Source of the DNA: Actinomycetota bacterium
GTDB lineage: Bacteria > Actinomycetota > Actinomycetes > Nanopelagicales > Nanopelagicaceae
Assembly (NCBI GenBank): GCA_947488645.1
Contig: CANLAC010000013.1
Location: 1 to 14,345 of the forward strand
Direction: 5' to 3'
DNA: 14,345 nucleotides
A model generated the notes under the pieces. The model did no database searches. It saw only the letters and a program-made list of their open reading frames with translations, and had not been told where the DNA came from. The position numbers and the translations under genes were made by a program. This document shows positions 1 to 6,414 of the stretch, piece by piece; the first letter of the stretch is position 1; every line of letters starts with the position of its first letter.

Positions 1-116
1 ACCCACGCGCACATGAGCGTCGTTTTGTTCTAGAACCATGGTTTGAAATTGAGCCTGATGCAATCCTGCTCACGCATGGAGGGATTAAAGAACTTTTGGA
101 GCAATTGCCTGCTTAG
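1..116 (+). CDS. folK: 6-hydroxymethyl-dihydropterin pyrophosphokinase (HPPK), C-terminal fragment
   Basis: This is the 3' end of a gene entering from the left edge; complete codons begin at base 3 and the TAG stop is at 114-116. The visible 37 residues begin PRAHERRFVLEPWFEIEPDA, which matches the C-terminal strand and loop of HPPK: the conserved H-P-R-x-H-E-R-x-F-V-L-x-P segment, where the Arg and His contact ATP. HPPK transfers pyrophosphate from ATP to 6-hydroxymethyl-7,8-dihydropterin in cytoplasmic folate synthesis. In many actinobacteria folK lies shortly upstream of panC, often with a DUF3180 gene and a Rossmann-like gene (DUF2520) between; here panC follows after 56 bases. Only the tail is visible, so its start and completeness cannot be judged. 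Confidence 0.85.
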   Translation, partial: PRAHERRFVLEPWFEIEPDAILLTHGGIKELLEQLPA

Positions 117-160
117 AGGTAAACTTTGGAATATCTCGCCCGGTACCCCACGAAAGGACT

Positions 161-164
161 GGAG
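161..164 (+). promoter_or_regulatory. Ribosome binding site deciding the panC start
   Basis: GGAG lies 8 bases before the ATG at 173. It supports translation beginning there even though this removes about 20 residues normally present at the PanC N-terminus. The open frame upstream reaches back to base 89, but it has no ATG, GTG or TTG codon and no PanC-like residues. Confidence 0.6.
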
Positions 165-172
165 CCACTGAA

Positions 173-925
173 ATGACTGTATTAGTGCCAACAATGGGTG
201 CCTTGCATAAAGGCCACCAAGCGTTGATTAAACGTGCGCGCACATTGGATAAAGATGTAATTGTTAGCATCTTTGTAAATCCACTGCAGTTCGAAAACAA
301 AGCCGATCTAGAAAAGTATCCACGATCACCAGAGCGCGATATCGAAATTGCAACAATTGCTGGTGCTACTGAGGTGTGGTTTCCTGAGTATGAAGATCTA
401 TATCCAGAAGGATTCAAAACTTTAAGTTCTGGTGCACTAGGAAATTTATATGAAGGTTCTTCACGTCCTGGTCACTTTGATGGTGTTGTAACAGTTATAG
501 ATCGCCTCTGTGCAATTGCAAAGCCAGACAAAGCTGTATTTGGCGAAAAGGATTTTCAGCAGTTAACAATTGTTAAAGCGATGAAGAGCAAGATTGAAAT
601 CGTTGCCGTTCCAACGGTTCGCGAATTTGATGGTTTGGCAATGTCCTCACGCAATCTACGACTGAGTGAAACTGGTCGAAGTGTTGCTTTGGTTATTCAC
701 CGGGCGTTAGCTGCTGCAAAGCTAGCCCCAACAGTAGAAATTGCCCAGGAAATACTAAACACGACGCTATCTATGGAACCTGGCTTTGATAAGGATTACG
801 CAACAATTATTGATGAAAAGGATTTTTCATTAGCAGATGAAGGCACAGAAAACCGCCGAGCAATTATTGCTGGATGGGTTGAGGGAGTTCGCTTAATAGA
901 CAACATGCCAATGGTGGGGAGATAA
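173..925 (+). CDS. panC: Pantothenate synthetase (pantoate--beta-alanine ligase), short N-terminus
   Basis: PanC condenses pantoate with beta-alanine using ATP, by way of pantoyl-adenylate, to make pantothenate for coenzyme A; it is cytoplasmic. Visible family motifs are VPTMGALHKGH at residues 5-15 (HIGH-type nucleotide-binding motif), SIFVNPLQF at 32-40 (pantoate site), RPGHFDGV, GEKDFQQL from residue 124 and MSSRN at 157-161 (KMSKS-like loop). Length is 250 residues against about 280-310 for the family. The deficit is at the N-terminus: E. coli PanC has about 27 residues before PTMG, this one has 5. An SD sequence (161-164) supports the start. coaX follows after 2 bases, so the two are almost certainly co-transcribed. 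panD, which makes beta-alanine and lies between panC and coaX in Mycobacterium, is not here. Function is secure; the short N-terminus is unusual. Confidence 0.95.
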   Translation: MTVLVPTMGALHKGHQALIKRARTLDKDVIVSIFVNPLQFENKADLEKYPRSPERDIEIATIAGATEVWFPEYEDLYPEGFKTLSSGALGNLYEGSSRPGHFDGVVTVIDRLCAIAKPDKAVFGEKDFQQLTIVKAMKSKIEIVAVPTVREFDGLAMSSRNLRLSETGRSVALVIHRALAAAKLAPTVEIAQEILNTTLSMEPGFDKDYATIIDEKDFSLADEGTENRRAIIAGWVEGVRLIDNMPMVGR

Positions 926-927
926 CA

Positions 928-1692
928 ATGTTATTAACAGTTGACGTTGGAAACACAAATACTGTCCTTGGAATCTTTGACGATAAGGAATTGGTTCATT
1001 CGTGGAGAGTCAAAACGGATCCTCGCAGCACCGCTGATGAGTTATGGCTGCAGTATCGCGCGCTCATCGAGGACTACAAGATGACTGGTTTAGCTGTTTG
1101 TTCAACTGTTCCTGCCACGTTGCGTGAACTCCGCACAATGATTGCTGATTATTTCTCAGATATTCGAGTAACAATTGTTGAGCCAGGTATCAAAACTGGT
1201 GTGCCACTACTAGTTGACAATCCAAAGGAAATTGGTGCAGATCGCATTGTTAATACTTTGGCTGCTCACACTCTGTTCGGCGGACCGGCAATTGTTGTGG
1301 ACTTTGGAACTTCAACAAATTTGGATGTTGTATCACCAAAGGGAGAATTTCTAGGTGGTGCACTGGCACCTGGAATTGAAATCTCAGTTGATGCATTAGC
1401 TGCTCGCGCTGCCCAGCTTCGAAAAGTTGAATTAATTAGACCAAAAAATGTCATCGGCAAGAACACAGTTGAGGCGTTGCAATCTGGAACTATTTATGGA
1501 TTTGCTGGCCAGGTTGATGGATTAGTCGATCGAATTACAGCAGAGCTAATGGATTCTTATTCTGAAAAGCCAACAGTTATTGCAACGGGTGGATTAGCCC
1601 CATTGATTATCGGAGTTTCAGAAACAATCGACCACCATGAGCCTGATTTGACCCTCATCGGACTTCGCCTAATTCACGAACGAAATGCCTAA
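928..1692 (+). CDS. coaX: Type III pantothenate kinase
   Basis: CoaX phosphorylates pantothenate with ATP, the first committed step from vitamin B5 to coenzyme A, and follows PanC in the pathway. The 254 residues match the usual size of 250-270. Motifs of the ASKHA-fold type III family are present: DVGNTNT at residues 6-12 (phosphate-binding loop), GADR from residue 103 (pantothenate/active-site segment), DFGTSTN from residue 125 (second phosphate loop; DFGTATT is commoner elsewhere) and a C-terminal ATGGLAPLI segment. The ATG lies 2 bases after the panC stop with a purine-rich GGGGAGA inside the panC end serving as SD, which suggests translational coupling. The type III enzyme needs a monovalent cation and is feedback-insensitive in characterised members. 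Confidence 0.96.
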   Translation: MLLTVDVGNTNTVLGIFDDKELVHSWRVKTDPRSTADELWLQYRALIEDYKMTGLAVCSTVPATLRELRTMIADYFSDIRVTIVEPGIKTGVPLLVDNPKEIGADRIVNTLAAHTLFGGPAIVVDFGTSTNLDVVSPKGEFLGGALAPGIEISVDALAARAAQLRKVELIRPKNVIGKNTVEALQSGTIYGFAGQVDGLVDRITAELMDSYSEKPTVIATGGLAPLIIGVSETIDHHEPDLTLIGLRLIHERNA

Positions 1693-1697
1693 GTCGG

Positions 1698-1703
1698 TAG
1701 ACT
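1698..1703 (+). promoter_or_regulatory. Possible -10 box for lysS
   Basis: TAGACT fits the actinobacterial -10 pattern TANNNT and ends 9 bases before the lysS ATG. There is no convincing SD in the 20-base coaX-lysS gap, so a transcript starting at or a few bases before the ATG (leaderless or nearly so) is plausible. No good -35 is visible, and readthrough from panC-coaX is equally possible. Confidence 0.3.
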
Positions 1704-1712
1704 TCGCATCCT

Positions 1713-3218
1713 ATGAGCACAGAAAACGCACCGATTGAAGAGGATCTGCCTGAGCAGCTCCGTATTCGACGTGAAAAGCGCGCCTCATTACTAGAGCGCA
1801 ACATTGAGCCTTATCCAGTCTCTGTGCCTCGCACCAAATCTCTTGTTGAAATTCGTGAGAAGTATGTTGGCCTTGAAATTGATGTTGCAACAGGAGATAT
1901 CGAATCTTTAACAGGACGAATTATCTTTAAGCGCGATACAGGCAAACTGTGCTTTGCAACCTTGCGCGAAGGTGACGGAACAGAACTACAAGCCATGTTG
2001 TCGCTGGACAAGGTTGGCCAAGAAGTTCTTGATTCATGGAAAGCAGACATTGATTTAGGTGACATTGTTTCTATAACGGGCGAAATCATTACTTCAAAGC
2101 GCGGAGAACTTTCAATCCTTGCTAATTCATGGACGCTGGCTTCAAAGTCACTTCGACCATTGCCAAATGATCACAAGCCGATGTCTGAAGAGACGCGAGT
2201 TCGTATGCGGTATGTGGATTTAATTGTGCGCCCTGAGGCACGTAGTAATGCACGCATGCGCCCTGCTGTCATGAAGTCCTTGCGCGACACATTTGATAAA
2301 GCAAACTTTGTTGAAGTCGAAACTCCAATGCTCCAGGTAATGCATGGCGGAGCAGCTGCACGACCATTCAAATCTTTCTCTAATGCTTATGACATGGATC
2401 TGTACCTACGTATTGCGCCAGAACTATTCTTAAAGCGCTGTGTTGTTGGCGGTATCGAGCGAGTATTTGAAATCAACCGTAACTTCCGTAACGAAGGCGC
2501 TGACTCATCTCACTCACCTGAGTTTGCAATGATTGAAAGCTATATGGCCTACGGCGACTGGATGTCTATCGCTGATTTAACTCGCAGCCTTGTTCAGAAC
2601 GCGGCAATGGCAGTTGCTGGTTCACATGTAGTTACACACCATGATGGACGCCAGGCAGATCTTGGTGGCCATTGGAAGCAGATCTCCTTATATGACGCTA
2701 TTTCTAATGGTGTTGGCCAGAGCGTTACAGCCCTTACCCCTATTGCAGAATTGAAGAAGATCGCTGAAAAACTAGGCATGAAGATTGATCCTAAGTGGAT
2801 TACCGGAAAGCTTGCCGAAGAAATCTTCGAAAATGTTGCACGCCATGAATTAATTGAACCAACTTTTGTTATGGGCTTCCCGGTTGATACTTCACCACTT
2901 GTTCGCGCACACCGCGAGCTACCGGGTGTTGCTGAAAAGTGGGATTTATATATAGATGGCTTTGAACTTGCAACAGGCTACTCCGAATTAATTGATCCTG
3001 TTGTTCAGCGCGATCGTTTAGTTGAACAAGCAACACTTGGCTCAAAAGGTGATCTTGAAGCAATGCAAGTTGATGAAGATTTCTTGCGAGCAATGGAGTT
3101 TGCAATGCCTCCAACTGGTGGAATGGGAATGGGCGTTGATCGTTTACTCATGGCTCTAACTGGACTTGGAATTCGCGAAACAATTTTGTTCCCACTTGTT
3201 AAGCCAGAAGTTGATTGA
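1713..3218 (+). CDS. lysS: Lysyl-tRNA synthetase, class II
   Basis: LysS charges tRNA-Lys with lysine in the cytoplasm. The 501 residues are the normal class II LysS length. An N-terminal OB-fold anticodon-binding region (about residues 55-160, around SLTGRIIFKRDTGKL and the LREGDGTELQ segment) is followed by the class II catalytic core: RMRYVDL near motif 1, motif 2 FRNEG from residue 258 continuing as ADSSHSPEF, and motif 3 GMGMGVDR at about 470-477. The region between (HGGAAARPF, ELFLKR) is the lysine-specific pocket. The ATG at 1713 is chosen because the protein then starts like other actinobacterial LysS proteins, with an acidic lead and then EQLRIRREKR. There is no clear SD; see the possible -10 at 1698. 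argA follows after 3 bases. Confidence 0.97.
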   Translation: MSTENAPIEEDLPEQLRIRREKRASLLERNIEPYPVSVPRTKSLVEIREKYVGLEIDVATGDIESLTGRIIFKRDTGKLCFATLREGDGTELQAMLSLDKVGQEVLDSWKADIDLGDIVSITGEIITSKRGELSILANSWTLASKSLRPLPNDHKPMSEETRVRMRYVDLIVRPEARSNARMRPAVMKSLRDTFDKANFVEVETPMLQVMHGGAAARPFKSFSNAYDMDLYLRIAPELFLKRCVVGGIERVFEINRNFRNEGADSSHSPEFAMIESYMAYGDWMSIADLTRSLVQNAAMAVAGSHVVTHHDGRQADLGGHWKQISLYDAISNGVGQSVTALTPIAELKKIAEKLGMKIDPKWITGKLAEEIFENVARHELIEPTFVMGFPVDTSPLVRAHRELPGVAEKWDLYIDGFELATGYSELIDPVVQRDRLVEQATLGSKGDLEAMQVDEDFLRAMEFAMPPTGGMGMGVDRLLMALTGLGIRETILFPLVKPEVD

Positions 3219-3221
3219 TAG

Positions 3222-3713
3222 ATGCAGATTCGTCCAGCACGCACCAGTGATATTAAGGGCATTCGTCAATTAATTGACTCCTATGCACCACAAGGTCGTC
3301 TACTCACAAAAGAAACTGTCACTTTGTATGAAAGCGTTCAAGAATTTACTGTTGCTGTAGAAGGCAATGAAGTAATTGGTTGCGGAGCACTACACATTTT
3401 GTGGGAAGACCTTGCAGAGGTTCGTACAGTTGCAGTGTCAGAAAAGGTTCGCGGCAAAGGTGTGGGACATCAAATCCTTGAATCAATAATTGACCGTGCT
3501 AAAAATATTGGCGTGGAGCGAATCTTTTGTTTGACCTTTGAAACAGAGTTCTTTGCTCGCCATGGTTTTGAAGTTATCGAAGGAACTCCAGTTGAGCCAG
3601 AGATCTACAAGGAACTCCTGCGCTCTTACGACGCTGGTGTGGCTGAGTTCCTTGATCTTGAGTCGGTAAAGCCCAATACCCTGGGAAATACCCGAATGCT
3701 CAAGAAGCTGTAG
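3222..3713 (+). CDS. argA: Amino-acid N-acetyltransferase, short GNAT type (mycobacterial ArgA-like)
   Basis: This 163-residue GNAT protein closely resembles the short actinobacterial N-acetylglutamate synthase (Rv2747 type), which acetylates glutamate (or glutamine) with acetyl-CoA to start arginine synthesis. Matching segments are ETVTLYESVQEF (31-42), GCGALHILW (53-61), EVRTVAV (66-72), the acetyl-CoA loop RGKGVG (77-82), LTFETEFFARHGF and, near the end, SYDAGVAEFLDL with VKPNTLGN. These last blocks are specific to this subfamily rather than to GNATs in general. The gene starts 3 bases after lysS stops and presumably shares its transcript. The position between lysS and clpC is where Mycobacterium carries lsr2. 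Function is by family resemblance; the acyl acceptor is not proven. Confidence 0.88.
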   Translation: MQIRPARTSDIKGIRQLIDSYAPQGRLLTKETVTLYESVQEFTVAVEGNEVIGCGALHILWEDLAEVRTVAVSEKVRGKGVGHQILESIIDRAKNIGVERIFCLTFETEFFARHGFEVIEGTPVEPEIYKELLRSYDAGVAEFLDLESVKPNTLGNTRMLKKL

Positions 3714-3810
3714 GAACCTAGATTTAGTCCATTTTCGGGCATGACACCGCCATATTTGGGGTTGTAAAACTCAGATGCAATCCACCTCGCGAGCGTAGGC
3801 CTGCAGGTAT

Positions 3811-3816
3811 TAGGCT
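3811..3816 (+). promoter_or_regulatory. Candidate -10 box of the clpC promoter
   Basis: The 135-base argA-clpC gap (3714-3848) is the largest gene-free stretch in the window. TAGGCT fits TANNNT and would place a transcription start near 3823, giving a leader of about 26 bases that includes the clpC SD. Just upstream lie two perfect 8-base palindromes, CTCGCGAG (3786-3793) and CCTGCAGG (3800-3807), which could bind a repressor or activator. I could not fit a ClgR or HAIR operator consensus, and there is no recognisable -35. The same TAGGCT hexamer lies before proC and before the divergent gene near 11520. Confidence 0.4.
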
Positions 3817-3833
3817 TAATCAAAGATCAACCT

Positions 3834-3840
3834 AAAGGAG
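3834..3840 (+). promoter_or_regulatory. Strong ribosome binding site of clpC
   Basis: AAAGGAG lies 8 bases before the ATG at 3849. It is the best SD in the window and contrasts with the SD-less starts of lysS, proC and the secreted protease. Confidence 0.75.
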
Positions 3841-3848
3841 CACCGCCC

Positions 3849-6350
3849 ATGTTTGAGCGCTTTACCGACAGAGCCCGCCGAGTAGTCGTGCTGGCCCAAG
3901 AAGAAGCACGCATGCTCAATCACAACTACATCGGTACTGAACACATCCTGCTTGGATTGATTCACGAAGGTGAAGGCGTTGCAGCTAAAGGGCTTGAATC
4001 ATTAGGCATCTCACTTGAAGGCGTGCGCGCACAAGTCGAAGAAATTATTGGACAAGGTCAGCAAGCACCAAGTGGTCACATTCCATTTACTCCGCGTGCG
4101 AAGAAAGTTCTAGAACTTTCACTTCGTGAAGCGTTGCAGTTAGGTCACAACTACATTGGCACAGAACACATTCTTCTTGGATTAATTCGCGAAGGCGAAG
4201 GCGTGGCTGCACAAGTTCTTGTAAAGCTTGGTGCAGATCTCAATCGTGTTCGCCAACAAGTTATTCAACTTCTCTCTGGTTACCAAGGAAAAGAAGCTGT
4301 ACAAACTGGTGGACCTGCAGAAGGAACACCATCAACATCATTAGTACTTGATCAATTTGGTCGAAACCTCACACAAGCTGCCCGCGAAGGAAAGCTTGAT
4401 CCAGTTATTGGTCGTGAGAATGAAATTGAACGTGTTATGCAAGTTCTTTCACGTCGCACAAAGAACAACCCAGTTCTCATCGGTGAACCAGGCGTTGGTA
4501 AGACAGCTGTTGTTGAAGGTCTTGCCCAAGCAATTTATAAGAACGATGTTCCAGAAACTTTGAAAGATAAACAGGTGTACTCATTAGATTTAGGTGCACT
4601 CGTTGCGGGTAGTCGCTATCGTGGAGATTTCGAAGAGCGCTTGAAGAAGGTGCTGAAAGAGATCAAAACTCGCGGTGACATTATTCTTTTCATTGATGAA
4701 ATTCACACACTTGTTGGCGCTGGCGCTGCAGAAGGTGCAATTGATGCAGCAAGCATCTTGAAGCCAATGTTGGCACGTGGCGAGCTACAGACAATCGGTG
4801 CAACAACTCTTGATGAGTACCGCAAGCATGTTGAGAAGGATGCAGCACTAGAGCGCCGCTTCCAGCCAATTCAGGTTAAAGAGCCCTCTGTTGCGCACAC
4901 AATTGAGATTTTGAGGGGCCTTCGTGATCGCTACGAAACACATCACCGTGTTTCAATTACCGATGGCGCACTCGCTGCAGCTGCAAACCTTGCAGATCGT
5001 TATGTGTCAGATCGCTTCTTGCCAGATAAGGCGATTGACCTTATTGATGAGGCAGGTTCACGTCTTCGCATTATGCGCATGACTGCTCCAGCAGAGCTTC
5101 GCGAGTTTGATGACAAGATTGCAAATGCTCGCAAGGAGAAAGAGTCTGCAATCGATGGTCAAGATTTTGAATTAGCAGCAACTCTTCGCGATAAGGAAAA
5201 GACTCTCATCTCCGAAAAGCAGGAAGCTGAAAAGCATTGGAAAGCAACTGATCTAGATAAGGTCACTGAAGTTGATGAAGAACTCATCGCTCAGGTCCTA
5301 TCTGCATCAACTGGGATTCCAGTCTTTAAGTTAACTGAAGAAGAGACAGCACGCCTGCTGCGCATGGAAGATGAATTACACAACCGTGTCATCGGACAAG
5401 ACCAAGCGATTAAATCGCTCTCGCAAGCGATTCGTCGAACCCGCGCAGGTCTTAAAGATCCACGCCGTCCAGGTGGATCGTTTATCTTCGCTGGTCCTTC
5501 AGGTGTTGGTAAGACTGAACTCTCACGCACACTTGCTGCATTCCTATTCGGTGATCAAGATGCCTTGATTCAACTTGATATGTCTGAGTACTCAGAGCGT
5601 CACACCGCATCACGTTTGTTCGGTGCACCTCCAGGATATGTTGGATATGACGAGGGTGGACAGCTGACTGAAAAGGTTCGCCGCCGTCCATTCTCTGTTG
5701 TGCTCTTTGATGAAATCGAAAAGGCACACCCAGATATCTTCAACTCACTTCTACAGGTTCTAGAAGAAGGTCATCTAACAGATTCACAAGGCCGAAGAGT
5801 AGATTTCAAGAACACTGTCATCATCATGACAACAAACCTTGGTACTCGTGACATCTCTAAGTCACTCGGGCTTGGCTTTGCTAACAGCGATGACGATATG
5901 ACTAATTACGAGCGCATGAAGGGCAAGGTTAGTGATGAACTCAAATCACACTTCCGCCCTGAGTTCCTCAACCGTATTGATGACATCATCGTCTTCCACC
6001 AGTTGACTAAGCCTCAGATCATTCAGATCGTTGATCTCATGCTGAAAAATCTTGATGATCGTTTGCAGTCAAAGGACATGGGCATCGAGCTCACTCCTGC
6101 TGCTAAGGATCTTCTTGCAGAGCGTGGTTACGATCCACTCCTTGGAGCACGTCCACTGCGACGTGTTATTCAACGTGAGATCGAAGATGGATTGTCAGAG
6201 CGAATCTTGTTTGGCGAGCTAAAGGCTGGCGAGATCATTGTTGTTGATGTTGAAGGAGAAGGCGCAGAAGCAAAATTCACATTTGCAGGAGCACCCAAGG
6301 TTGCAACACCTGATACTCCTGAAGATCTTGCTGAAGCACCAACAGCTTAA
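3849..6350 (+). CDS. clpC: ATP-dependent Clp protease ATP-binding subunit ClpC
   Basis: ClpC is a hexameric AAA+ unfoldase that feeds proteins to ClpP in the cytoplasm. The 833 residues are close to the family norm (about 810-850). Order: Clp-N domain with two repeats sharing HNYIGTEHILLGLI (from residues 25 and 100); first AAA module with Walker A GEPGVGKT at 212-219 and Walker B FIDEIH with D283/E284; UVR motif DFELAATLRD from 439 in the middle domain; second AAA module with Walker A GPSGVGKT at 549-556 and Walker B LFDEIEKAHPD with D621; then a C-terminal domain containing GARPLRR. The UVR motif and the two-repeat N-domain distinguish ClpC from ClpA and ClpB. It has its own promoter region and SD upstream and a strong terminator after the stop, so it can be expressed separately from lysS-argA. 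Confidence 0.98.
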   Translation: MFERFTDRARRVVVLAQEEARMLNHNYIGTEHILLGLIHEGEGVAAKGLESLGISLEGVRAQVEEIIGQGQQAPSGHIPFTPRAKKVLELSLREALQLGHNYIGTEHILLGLIREGEGVAAQVLVKLGADLNRVRQQVIQLLSGYQGKEAVQTGGPAEGTPSTSLVLDQFGRNLTQAAREGKLDPVIGRENEIERVMQVLSRRTKNNPVLIGEPGVGKTAVVEGLAQAIYKNDVPETLKDKQVYSLDLGALVAGSRYRGDFEERLKKVLKEIKTRGDIILFIDEIHTLVGAGAAEGAIDAASILKPMLARGELQTIGATTLDEYRKHVEKDAALERRFQPIQVKEPSVAHTIEILRGLRDRYETHHRVSITDGALAAAANLADRYVSDRFLPDKAIDLIDEAGSRLRIMRMTAPAELREFDDKIANARKEKESAIDGQDFELAATLRDKEKTLISEKQEAEKHWKATDLDKVTEVDEELIAQVLSASTGIPVFKLTEEETARLLRMEDELHNRVIGQDQAIKSLSQAIRRTRAGLKDPRRPGGSFIFAGPSGVGKTELSRTLAAFLFGDQDALIQLDMSEYSERHTASRLFGAPPGYVGYDEGGQLTEKVRRRPFSVVLFDEIEKAHPDIFNSLLQVLEEGHLTDSQGRRVDFKNTVIIMTTNLGTRDISKSLGLGFANSDDDMTNYERMKGKVSDELKSHFRPEFLNRIDDIIVFHQLTKPQIIQIVDLMLKNLDDRLQSKDMGIELTPAAKDLLAERGYDPLLGARPLRRVIQREIEDGLSERILFGELKAGEIIVVDVEGEGAEAKFTFAGAPKVATPDTPEDLAEAPTA

Positions 6351-6359
6351 AGATTAACT

Positions 6360-6400
6360 GCAAAAACCCCGCTTAGTCATTCACTAAGTGGGGTTTTTGC
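6360..6400 (+). terminator. Strong intrinsic terminator after clpC
   Basis: An 18-base arm GCAAAAACCCCGCTTAGT (6360-6377), a 5-base loop (6378-6382) and the complementary arm ACTAAGTGGGGTTTTTGC (6383-6400) pair throughout except one G-U wobble. The T-run within and after the second arm makes it a classic rho-independent terminator, and the A-run in the first arm would also terminate on the other strand. It begins 9 bases after the clpC stop. Its loop and second arm overlap the inferred promoter of the next gene. Confidence 0.92.
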
Positions 6401-6408
6401 TTTACATT
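6380..6408 (+). promoter_or_regulatory. Candidate leaderless promoter inside the clpC terminator
   Basis: TTCACT (6380-6385) resembles the -35 TTGACA at four of six positions. After a 17-base spacer comes TACATT (6403-6408), which fits TANNNT. Six bases later is the ATG at 6415, so transcription would begin at the A of the start codon. No SD precedes that ATG. The geometry fits a leaderless actinobacterial promoter, here overlapping the loop and right arm of the terminator. Transcription start mapping has not been done. Confidence 0.5.
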
Positions 6409-6414
6409 TTCACA

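Noticed and set aside
85..417. 110-codon open frame antisense to panC
   Set aside because: Overlaps a clear panC and encodes a low-information protein with no motif.
3713..3740. SigH-type promoter (GGAAC then GTT) upstream of clpC
   Set aside because: GGAAC occurs at 3713-3717 but no GTT lies at the required spacing.
3786..3796. ClgR operator before clpC
   Set aside because: The CGC...GCG half-sites do not fit the spacing and inner bases of the consensus as I remember it.
6388..6414. GTG at 6388 as an earlier start of the secreted protease
   Set aside because: It lies inside the right arm of the clpC terminator, and the ATG at 6415 gives a normal signal peptide with a well-placed -10 box.
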